Of a DNA stretch of 64,000 nt, positions 41,510 through 49,252 are shown in pieces. The stretch's first letter is position 1, and each line of letters starts with the position of its first letter. A program made the position numbers and the translations under genes. The stretch lies in the NCBI GenBank assembly GCA_903945175.1, contig CAJAUM010000110.1, forward strand, positions 101,626 to 165,625. The letters run 5' to 3'. Under the pieces are notes generated by a model. The model had not been told where the DNA came from. It made no database searches and was given only the letters and a program-made list of their open reading frames with translations. The DNA comes from an uncultured Bacteroidales bacterium. Its GTDB lineage: Bacteria > Bacteroidota > Bacteroidia > Bacteroidales > FEN-979.

Positions 41510-42211
41510 ATGGCAAGTAAGCAGGATAAAAAAATTGACAAGACAGAAGAACGTATTGTTGCAGTAGAAGAGGCATTCGGCAGAACAGAACAATTCATAG
41601 AAAAATATCAGATGACGATCCTGATCGTTTTGGGTGTAATCATTGTGATTGTGCTGGGTTTCTTCGGATTCAAACGTTTTTACCTCAGCCCCAAGGAAAA
41701 GGAGGCACAGAGCCAGATGTTCATGGCTGAAAAATACTTTGAGCAGGATTCTCTGAAGAAGGCGTTGAATGGCGACGGTCAGTATCTCGGCTTTTTAGCG
41801 ATTATTGATGAGTATGGCCTTACGAGCTCGGCAAACCTTGCGCACTATTATTCCGGAATTTGTTACCTGAAACTTGGTCAGTATGACCTGGCCCTGGAGC
41901 AGCTGGATAAATTCAGCAGCGATGACCAGATGGTTGGGCCGATGGCCAAAGGCGCCATGGGTGATGCCAACATGGAGTTGAAGCAGGTGGAAAAAGCTGC
42001 AGTATTATATCAGGATGCTGCAGAGATGAAGAAGAATGAATTCACATCCCCCATGTTATTTATGAAATCGGCTATGGCGTATGAGGAGCTTGGGAAATTT
42101 GACAAGGCACTCACGCTGTATAAACGTATTAAAGAGGAGTTTCCCCGGTCGAAAGAGGGCAGGGAGATTGATAAGTATATCTCGTATGCGGAGGGAATGA
42201 GTAAGAAATAA
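41510..42211 (+). CDS. Tetratricopeptide repeat membrane-anchored protein
   Basis: MASKQDKKIDKTEERIVAVEEAFGRTEQFIEKYQMTILIVLGVIIVIVLGFFGFKRFY; preceded by TAATTTTG at 41481; start trimmed from 41387. Confidence 0.85.
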   Translation: MASKQDKKIDKTEERIVAVEEAFGRTEQFIEKYQMTILIVLGVIIVIVLGFFGFKRFYLSPKEKEAQSQMFMAEKYFEQDSLKKALNGDGQYLGFLAIIDEYGLTSSANLAHYYSGICYLKLGQYDLALEQLDKFSSDDQMVGPMAKGAMGDANMELKQVEKAAVLYQDAAEMKKNEFTSPMLFMKSAMAYEELGKFDKALTLYKRIKEEFPRSKEGREIDKYISYAEGMSKK

Positions 42212-42231
42212 TGACGAATGACGAGTGACGA
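42211..42231. repeat. Heptamer array, locus 2: ATGACGA ATGACGA GTGACGA
   Basis: Direct reading; the first A is the last base of the upstream TAA stop. Confidence 0.9.
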
Positions 42232-42290
42232 ATTTTGATTTAAAATTGTAATTCTTATTTTTACAGCCTGTTTGCGCAGGCTTTTTTTTT

Positions 42291-43262
42291 ATGAAAAAAT
42301 TACCCAGGATCGTTTTCTATGGCACACCAGATTTCGCAGTGGCTTCCCTGAAGCGGCTGGTGAGTGGAGGCTTTGCTGTGGTGGCTGTGGTAACGGCTCC
42401 CGATAAACCCGCAGGCCGTGGATTGAAGGAAAAAGCTTCGCAGGTGAAGGAATTTGCCCTTTTGCATGGTATCCCGGTCTTACAACCGGTGAATATGAAG
42501 GATCCTGCATTCCTGGATCAACTGTCGATGTTCAAGCCCGATCTGCAGATCGTGATTGCATTCAGGATGATGCCGAAGCAAATATGGTCATTGCCACCGC
42601 TGGGAACGTTTAACCTGCATGCCTCTCTGTTGCCCCAATACAGGGGTGCTGCCCCGATCAACCGGGCGATCATCAACGGGGAGCGTGAAACAGGTGTCAC
42701 CACCTTTTTTCTGAATGAGCAGATTGATGCGGGCAAGATTCTTTTATCTGAAACAGTCCCCATCCATCCGGATGAATCGGCAGGGGAGCTTCATGACCGA
42801 CTGATGGAAATCGGGTCGGAGGTTGTAATACGGACTATTGAGGCCATTGTTTCAGGGATGATCATTGAAACCAGTCAGGAGACGATGGCTGGTACTGCGG
42901 TATCCTTAAAGACTGCTCCAAAGATTTTCAGAGAGGATTGCCTGATCAACTGGAATCAGGAGGTGGCTGTGATTCATAATTTCATTCGCGGGCTCAGTCC
43001 GCATCCCGGGGCCTTTATGCTATTGAATATGCCTGAAGGAATCAGTCAGGTTTTGAAAATTCTCAAGGCACAAGCAGAACCTTCGGCAGAGGAGGTTGTT
43101 CCCGGCAATTTTTTTACGGATGGAAAAACCTTCCTCAAGGTTGGCTGCAAGAATGGATTTATCCAAATAAAGGAGCTGCAGTTATCGGGTCGAAAAGCCA
43201 TGAACAGCGTGGATTTCCTCAGAGGGTTCCATCGTATTTTTTCTGAAACCCGTGCTAAATAG
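42291..43262 (+). CDS. fmt: Methionyl-tRNA formyltransferase
   Basis: RIVFYGTPDFAVASLKRL, VAFRMMPKQIWSLPPLGTFNLHASLLPQYRGAAPINRAIINGERETGVTTFFL. Confidence 0.96.
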   Translation: MKKLPRIVFYGTPDFAVASLKRLVSGGFAVVAVVTAPDKPAGRGLKEKASQVKEFALLHGIPVLQPVNMKDPAFLDQLSMFKPDLQIVIAFRMMPKQIWSLPPLGTFNLHASLLPQYRGAAPINRAIINGERETGVTTFFLNEQIDAGKILLSETVPIHPDESAGELHDRLMEIGSEVVIRTIEAIVSGMIIETSQETMAGTAVSLKTAPKIFREDCLINWNQEVAVIHNFIRGLSPHPGAFMLLNMPEGISQVLKILKAQAEPSAEEVVPGNFFTDGKTFLKVGCKNGFIQIKELQLSGRKAMNSVDFLRGFHRIFSETRAK

Positions 43263-43335
43263 CACTTTTGAAGTCTGAGATATTAACAAAACTTTCATTT
43301 TATCAACATTTTCGGTGGTTTTAGTGCGAAAGCAC

Positions 43336-43365
43336 TTGACTTTTTTTTCTGATGTCTTATATTTG
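43336..43365 (+). promoter_or_regulatory. Bacteroidota-type promoter (TTG-N19-TATATTTG) for HU
   Basis: TTG 43336-43338 and TATATTTG 43358-43365, 42 nt before the HU ATG. Confidence 0.75.
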
Positions 43366-43406
43366 CAGCCATAATTTAATCTGGTATTAATTTAAAATCA
43401 CGAAAA

Positions 43407-43679
43407 ATGAACAAGGCTCAATTAATTGAAGCAGTTGCCAACGAAGCAAAAATGACCAAAGCAGAAGCCAAAAGGGCTCTGGAAGCTGTTATTACTGCTG
43501 CCACCAAGGCGCTGGGCAAAGGTGAAAGAGTTGCCTTAGTAGGTTTTGGTTCTTTCTCCGTTTCTAAGAGAGCTGCCCGCAAGGGACGCAATCCACAGAA
43601 TGGTAAAGAGATCAAGATCCCGGCCAAGAAAGTTGTAAAATTCAAAGCAGGTGCAGAACTTGGCAAAAAAGTAAAGTAG
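43407..43679 (+). CDS. HU family DNA-binding protein
   Basis: MNKAQLIEAVANEAKMTKAEAKRALEAVITAATKALGKGERVALVGFGSFSVSKRAARKGRNPQNGKEIKIPAKKVVKFKAG. Confidence 0.97.
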   Translation: MNKAQLIEAVANEAKMTKAEAKRALEAVITAATKALGKGERVALVGFGSFSVSKRAARKGRNPQNGKEIKIPAKKVVKFKAGAELGKKVK

Positions 43680-43698
43680 GACTTTACTGTTTCAAAAG

Positions 43699-43735
43699 AA
43701 TAGCCGTTCCGATATTCAGGGGCGGCTATTTTTTT
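43699..43735 (+). terminator. Intrinsic terminator downstream of HU
   Basis: AATAGCCG ... CGGCTATT followed by a T run. Confidence 0.75.
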
Positions 43736-43810
43736 ACATTGGATTATCATATATCATCGTCGCCTTAAAAAAAATATTTACAAATTCTGCTTAAGCAAAC
43801 TCACAAAACC

Positions 43811-44128
43811 ATGAACTGTCCGATATGTAACATAACCCTCCTGATGGCTGACCGTCAGGGAATAGAGATAGATTATTGTCCGACATGCCGCGGCATATGG
43901 CTTGACCGCGGTGAACTGGAAAAGATCATTGATCGGTCGGCGGGATTGAATCCTGCCATGGATCCGGGAATGGGATCTCCGCCGATGGGGTCTCCGCCGA
44001 TGGGGTCACCCGATGGCTATAATTACAGGCGTGATGGCCATGACGGCCACGACGACCATCATGGATCGTATGATCAGTATGGCCGCCGCCGGAAGAAGGG
44101 GCTGCTCGGAGAGTTGTTCGATTTCTAA
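43811..44128 (+). CDS. zf-TFIIB domain protein
   Basis: MNCPICNITLLMADRQGIEIDYCPTCRGIWLDRGELEKII; followed by GMGSPPMGSPPMGSP and His/Asp-rich tail. Confidence 0.85.
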   Translation: MNCPICNITLLMADRQGIEIDYCPTCRGIWLDRGELEKIIDRSAGLNPAMDPGMGSPPMGSPPMGSPDGYNYRRDGHDGHDDHHGSYDQYGRRRKKGLLGELFDF

Positions 44129-44195
44129 GGAAGATTCGTTCCGGCGGATGGATTATGGGTGTTTCCTACAAGCAATAACATCAAATATATAACAC

Positions 44196-45494
44196 ATGAA
44201 AAAATCAGCGATTCTCCTTATCCTGACTGTGTTGTTTTCCTGCAGGAATATGAATGAAGGTTTTTACATGCCGGCTGAATGGGAGGGGCATGATGCTGTG
44301 TGGTTCGGCTGGGAGCAGGATGAAATATTTTTCTATCCCGTTGTTTCAGACATGATCAAGACCCTTACGCCGCATGTACGGGTGAACATTGCAGTTCGGT
44401 CCGACAGCCTGATGATCATTGCCAAACAATATCTAATCAGCCAGGGGGTAGATACAACCAGGGTCAAATTTTACCTTGTACCGGGCGACAGGTATTGGAT
44501 CCGCGATCATGGCGCCACCTTTCTGGTGAATGGGAGAGGGGAGTTGGGTGTTGCACAGTTTGGCTGGAATTTATATGGATATCCGGAATTCCTGAAAGAG
44601 AAATTCGGGGAAAACAGGGACAGCATCACCAGATACATGGCTTTGACGATCGATCCGAAAACAAAGGGTGTCGACAGCACGATGGCCTCCATAACAGGAG
44701 CAAAACTGGTGAAAACGGAGGTATGTCATGAAGGGGGTGCGACGGAGGTAAACGGAAAGGGAACCCTGATCCTGTGTGAAGCAACCGTTTTCCAGAGAAA
44801 CCCGGGATGGAGCAGGGAAGACCTTGAAAAGGAATTCAAAAGAGTACTTGGGGTTACCAGGATCATCTGGATGAAAAAGGGGTTGGCCGATGATCCACAG
44901 TGGTTGCTCAGAAGAATAACTGGAAATTATATCGGAGGGGGTACCGGAGGTCATACCGATGAGTTTGTGCGCTTCGCAGGTCCGAACACGATTTTATTAG
45001 CCTGGGTCGACGAAAAGGATAAAGATCTGAATCCGGTGAACAGGATGAATTATGAACGGTTGTCAGAAAATCTTAAAATTTTAGAACAATCCTCCGACCA
45101 GGATGGCAAACCCTTCACCGTCATCAAGGTTCCGCTCCCTGACATCATTCCGCTGAAGGTGGTTGCAAAAACCACGTTGACCTTGCCCCTGGCATTGCCA
45201 CCTGCTGAAGTGCCAATTGCCGCTTTTATTCCATCGGAAGCGCCGAAAGAGGGAGATACCCTTTTATGGCTCCCGGCTGCCACCTATCTCAATTACCTTG
45301 TCACCAACGGGGTGGTGTTGTTACCCACTTATGCAGGTATTGGCACATCAAAGGAGAGGGAAGATGCAGTGAAGCGGATCTTCGCCGAACAATTCCCAAA
45401 CAGGGAGATCCTCTTTTTTGATGTACTGGGTCAGAATTTTTCGGGCGGAGGAATTCATTGTTCAACACAGCAACAGCCCTCGGTAAAAAAATAA
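44196..45494 (+). CDS. Agmatine deiminase / peptidyl-arginine deiminase family protein
   Basis: Lipoprotein-like N-terminus; PAEWEGHDAVWFGWEQ, DRYWIRDHGATFLVNG, GGTGGHTDEFVRFAGPNTILLAWV, GGGIHCSTQQQP. Confidence 0.9.
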   Translation: MKKSAILLILTVLFSCRNMNEGFYMPAEWEGHDAVWFGWEQDEIFFYPVVSDMIKTLTPHVRVNIAVRSDSLMIIAKQYLISQGVDTTRVKFYLVPGDRYWIRDHGATFLVNGRGELGVAQFGWNLYGYPEFLKEKFGENRDSITRYMALTIDPKTKGVDSTMASITGAKLVKTEVCHEGGATEVNGKGTLILCEATVFQRNPGWSREDLEKEFKRVLGVTRIIWMKKGLADDPQWLLRRITGNYIGGGTGGHTDEFVRFAGPNTILLAWVDEKDKDLNPVNRMNYERLSENLKILEQSSDQDGKPFTVIKVPLPDIIPLKVVAKTTLTLPLALPPAEVPIAAFIPSEAPKEGDTLLWLPAATYLNYLVTNGVVLLPTYAGIGTSKEREDAVKRIFAEQFPNREILFFDVLGQNFSGGGIHCSTQQQPSVKK

Positions 45495-45649
45495 CCAGGG
45501 ATAGAGTCATTAAGATTTCAATTCCACTTTGGGGCGATTGATATAAAGTGCTGTTGGCCTCGAGTGATCCAAAAACAAACAGATCTTCCGTGGCTTCCAC
45601 GCAGCCATAGCGGGATGATGTTGTTGACCAGTTGCGATATTTCTCCGAC

Positions 45650-45813
45650 CGCTGCGGGTGGCTGGTTTCATGGATCAGTTTATCTTCGTAAACGTGATCG
45701 GAGTTGTGTTCCATGTTTATGCCATTGGCAAACAACCAGAGTTTCCTGTGGCAGAGGAAATAGTAATTGATATGGGTTCCGGTGATCGCGGGTGCCATTG
45801 GTTGCATACCCAA
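45650..45813 (-). pseudogene. Truncated cas4 relic (N-terminal part only)
   Basis: Minus frame MGMQPMAPAITGTHINYYFLCHRKLWLFANGINMEHNSDHVYEDKLIHETSHPQRSEKYRNW matches the Cas4 N-terminal pattern; the following frame (STTSSRYGCVEATED...) does not look like Cas4. Confidence 0.75.
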
Positions 45814-46235
45814 TGTTTGAATAATAAATCGGTTACACTGTGAAAAGATTGTCCGTCAGGAGTTATAAAATGTAAGTTATAAAAACAAGTTTGAAGAGAT
45901 GGGAGTTGTTTCAATTCCTTCTCCTCCGTGCTTTGAAAATTTTTATTTGTTTCAACGCGACAGGCTTCTTTACGAGGATTGTTTTCCGTTTAACTTTCCC
46001 CTCGGGGAAATAGGTATAGAAGGAATCCCCAAGAGATTCATTGAACCCATAACAGCGGAGCGGGGTATAATCCTGTTACCGCAGTTGTGGTTTCTATTTC
46101 AAAGATACAATCTAAGGACCGTTTAAGTAAAAGAATACAAGAAGCAGCTATGCAATCTGATATCGTTTTGTTGTGGGGAGATTACGCGCGAATCGGGCTA
46201 ATATTTCCTACATTTGCGACTGAACTCTTTCAATA

Positions 46236-46670
46236 ATGACAAAAATCTATTTCGCCGGTTCCATCCGCGGGGGCAGAAGCGACCTGGACCTGTACAGGAA
46301 AATCATCAGTTATCTGCAGCTATACGGGGAGGTGCTTACCGAGCATATTGGGGACAGCAACCTTACGCCGCTGGGCGAGACTGGTATGACCGACCGTGAA
46401 ATTTACGACCGCGACATGGCTTGGCTCTCCTCCTGCGACATCCTGGTGGCCGAATTGACGGTTCCCAGTCTGGGAGTCGGGTTCGAAGTTGCCAGCGCCA
46501 TCAGGATGGAGAAAAAGGCGCTTTGCCTCTATCGTGTTCAGGATGGCCGGAAACTTTCGGCCATGATTGCGGGCTGCCCGGGTGTGTTGGTCAGAGAATA
46601 CAAAGATTTCAACGACGTCATGCGCATAATTGATGATTTTCAGGCCATTGATCAGTCAAGCCAGTATTAA
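46236..46670 (+). CDS. Nucleoside 2-deoxyribosyltransferase-like (DNPH1/RCL-like)
   Basis: KIYFAGSIRGGRSDLDLYRKIISYLQ...GEVLTEHIG...DRDMAWLSSCDILVAELTVPSLGVGFEVASAI. Confidence 0.88.
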   Translation: MTKIYFAGSIRGGRSDLDLYRKIISYLQLYGEVLTEHIGDSNLTPLGETGMTDREIYDRDMAWLSSCDILVAELTVPSLGVGFEVASAIRMEKKALCLYRVQDGRKLSAMIAGCPGVLVREYKDFNDVMRIIDDFQAIDQSSQY

Positions 46671-46700
46671 ACACAAACAAGAGGTTTGGTATGGTGCTGA

Positions 46701-47471
46701 TCAATCGCCATCCCTGCATAACCTGAATCCTATGTAGCCATACCGAAAGGATGGGTTTGCACTCTCCCTGTCGGTTACGCGGAGGCCGGCATAGTCATAA
46801 AACCAGCTTCCGCCGCGGATCACGCGAAATGTTCCTTCTGACGGTCCTAAAGGGTTTTCATTGGGCGAAATTTTGTACCATGCCGGCGAATACCAGTCGG
46901 CACACCATTCAAACACATTGCCGCTCATATCGTGGATGCCCAGTTCATTCGGCTTTTTGCGGCCGACCGGATGGGTCATCGCATTCGAAATCCCCACCTT
47001 CCAGGCAACAGAGATATCTGCGTTGCTGCCGCTGTATTTATAACCCTTTGATTGGGGGCCCCCGCTGGCTGCATATTCCCATTCCGCCTCAGTCGGGAGC
47101 CTGTACTTCAGGTTCGAGATCTTATTCAGCTTCTCAATAAATTCCTGCACGTTATACCAGCTGACACGCTCAACGGGACAGCTGTCACACCCTTCGAAAT
47201 AGCGCTTGTTGGTATCCTGATCCATGATCAATCGCCACTCCAACTGGGTTACTTCATATCTTCCGATATAAAAATCAGACAACACCACTTCATGGATTGG
47301 CCGCTCATCCTCCCCGCCAAAGTTGGACCCCATCTTAAATTTTCCACCCCCGACAAAAACCATATCGGGATGTATCAATGCAGGAGTCATCTCCTGAGCA
47401 AAAACCTGATGCCCCAGCAGGAACAAAATTGATATGTGGATGATAACCCTATGCAATTCGTGCCTCATCAC
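46701..47471 (-). CDS. Formylglycine-generating enzyme (SUMF1/PvdO) family protein
   Basis: MVFVGGGKFKMGSNFGGEDERPIHEVVLSDFYIGRYEVTQLEW...YRLPTEAEWEYAASGG...GNVFEWCADWYSP...RVIRGGSW. Confidence 0.92.
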   Translation of the reverse strand: MMRHELHRVIIHISILFLLGHQVFAQEMTPALIHPDMVFVGGGKFKMGSNFGGEDERPIHEVVLSDFYIGRYEVTQLEWRLIMDQDTNKRYFEGCDSCPVERVSWYNVQEFIEKLNKISNLKYRLPTEAEWEYAASGGPQSKGYKYSGSNADISVAWKVGISNAMTHPVGRKKPNELGIHDMSGNVFEWCADWYSPAWYKISPNENPLGPSEGTFRVIRGGSWFYDYAGLRVTDRESANPSFRYGYIGFRLCRDGD

Positions 47472-47640
47472 CTTTTTGAATTACATCTTTATGCAAAATA
47501 CCGCATACAATGGGATCATTTTTTCGATCAAAAGTGTTTAAAAATACTTATATACTATGAAATAATCAAATAAATATGATTTATTCCCACTGTTTAATCA
47601 ACTTGTAACTTGGTGTTTTTTGAAAATTGTAGGCCTTGGG

Positions 47641-48228
47641 TCATATCATGAAACGGTAGGGCAGTGCGGCATCTTCGCCGGCATAATTCACACCGATGCG
47701 AGGCCCTGCAATGATATCCGCAGGATTGACGCTAATACTGCGGTCTTCAACCCAAATAGCTGCCTGTGCGTTTTCATTCGTGCTTGTCAGATCAAGTCCG
47801 GAATGTGAATAATGAATTCCCAGGATCTTCGCGACCTTCCCCGGACCGATTCCGAAATCCTTTGTAATTTTTACCTTTCCCGCACGCTCCAGCATGGTTT
47901 CGTTCCCTTCGGCCGGGATGATTCCACGGATCAAAACAGCATGGGGAATGTGCTGGTCGTTGGTGACAATATTGAATAACGAATGAATTCCATAGCACAG
48001 ATAAACATAAGCCGTCCCGCCGCGGGCATACATCACCTCGGTGCGTGCGGATCTCCGGCCTCCGAACGCATGAGAAGCCCGGTCGGTCACGCCTGCATAG
48101 GCCTCGGTTTCACAAATCATACCAGAGGTAATCACTCCATTGATCCGGGTAACGATGTGTTTGCCCAGCAGGTCTCGTGCTATCTGAACAACGCTGGGGC
48201 GGAGGAAGAAGGAGCGGGGGAGAAGCAT
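47641..48228 (-). CDS. DNA-3-methyladenine glycosylase (AAG/MPG family)
   Basis: VVQIARDLLGKHIVTRINGVITSGMICETEAYAGVTDRASHAFGGRRSARTEVMYARGGTAYVYLCYGIHSLFNIVT. Confidence 0.95.
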   Translation of the reverse strand: MLLPRSFFLRPSVVQIARDLLGKHIVTRINGVITSGMICETEAYAGVTDRASHAFGGRRSARTEVMYARGGTAYVYLCYGIHSLFNIVTNDQHIPHAVLIRGIIPAEGNETMLERAGKVKITKDFGIGPGKVAKILGIHYSHSGLDLTSTNENAQAAIWVEDRSISVNPADIIAGPRIGVNYAGEDAALPYRFMI

Positions 48229-48296
48229 GACGAATTACCAATTACCAATGACCAATTACCAATGACCAATTACCAATGACCAATTTCGAATTACGA
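48227..48296. repeat. Heptamer array, locus 3: ATGACGA (ATTACCA)x2 then (ATGACCA ATTACCA)-type alternation, ending ATTTCGA ATTACGA
   Basis: Ten consecutive heptamers read directly; overlaps the 5' end of the AAG start codon and the stop codon of the next gene. Confidence 0.95.
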
Positions 48297-49082
48297 TTTG
48301 ATGCAGTCGAAGCAGACGTAAGGGATTGAGATGACGAGTTCGCCTTTTTCTTTTGCGATGGCATTCAGTTTTTGTTCAATGATTTGGAAGACAGGTTCGA
48401 CCGACTTATCAGGCAGCAGCGCTTTCCAGGATCCCAGGAAATAGTTGCGGATGAAGGAGTGGTTCAAAAAGGCTGATCCGTCACAGTACTTCATTTTGAA
48501 TCCATCCACATTGATGGTTTTGATATCGAAACCTGCGCCCAGGATCAATTCTTTCAGGTATTCAACCGGTTGGCGTTTTTCCCCGATGTGTCCGTGCATT
48601 TTAACAATTTCTTGCTTCAAGTCCAATTCCAGAAGGGTCTCTTCAAACACATCGTAGAATTCGACCATGGTGTGGGGGAGGTTCATGGTCAGCACCATCT
48701 GGGCACCCGCATCGGCAACCCGATAGCATTCGGCCAATGATGCTGCCTGATCATTAACGTTGTTCAACCCGTTGTTTGAAACAATGAGTCCGAAGTAGCC
48801 ATCGGGAAAGGGAATCTCTTCGGCCACGCCCTTTACAATCTTTGCAAACACAATATCCTTGACCCGCTTTTTTTCGGTAATCATCTCCATGGATTCAGCC
48901 GAAGGATCCAAACCATAAACCATGCAGGCTTTTCCCATCCTCTCAGCAAGTTCAAGCATGGGGAACCCGCCCCCGCTGCCGATGTCGAGCACATTGATAT
49001 GGGATCTCATCCTGATTGTATCCAGCAGTGTTAATCCAAATGGGGCCGACCAGAGGGGAAGATCGTCGTAGGAGAGGGACAT
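48291..49082 (-). CDS. Class I SAM-dependent methyltransferase
   Basis: INVLDIGSGGGFPMLELAERMGKACMVYGLDPSAESMEMI; bracketed by heptamer arrays. Confidence 0.88.
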   Translation of the reverse strand: MSLSYDDLPLWSAPFGLTLLDTIRMRSHINVLDIGSGGGFPMLELAERMGKACMVYGLDPSAESMEMITEKKRVKDIVFAKIVKGVAEEIPFPDGYFGLIVSNNGLNNVNDQAASLAECYRVADAGAQMVLTMNLPHTMVEFYDVFEETLLELDLKQEIVKMHGHIGEKRQPVEYLKELILGAGFDIKTINVDGFKMKYCDGSAFLNHSFIRNYFLGSWKALLPDKSVEPVFQIIEQKLNAIAKEKGELVISIPYVCFDCIKS

Positions 49083-49086
49083 GTTA

Positions 49087-49163
49087 TTTACGAATTACGA
49101 GTGACGAATGACGAATGACGAATGACGAGTGACGAATGACGAATGACGAATGACAAATTACAG
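49087..49163. repeat. Heptamer array, locus 4: TTTACGA ATTACGA GTGACGA (ATGACGA)x3 GTGACGA (ATGACGA)x2 ATGACAA ATTACAG
   Basis: Eleven consecutive heptamers, beginning 4 nt upstream of the methyltransferase start codon. Confidence 0.95.
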
Positions 49164-49252
49164 ACAAATGTATGGATTTTCGAGTAAAATCAGTTCTTTG
49201 TTCTTTCGCTCATACCTCGTCTTTCGAACTTCGCACAACGTACTTCTTTTCC

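Noticed and set aside
45899-46126. 75-aa ORF MGVVSIPSPPCFENFYLFQRD...
   Set aside because: No recognisable family; sits in a decayed spacer beside the cas4 relic.
46084-46130. GTTGTGGTTTCTATTTCAAAGATACAATC as a type II-C CRISPR repeat or tracr anti-repeat
   Set aside because: Single copy, only partial resemblance from memory, and CAAAGATA is more simply a minus-strand TAnnTTTG -7 box.
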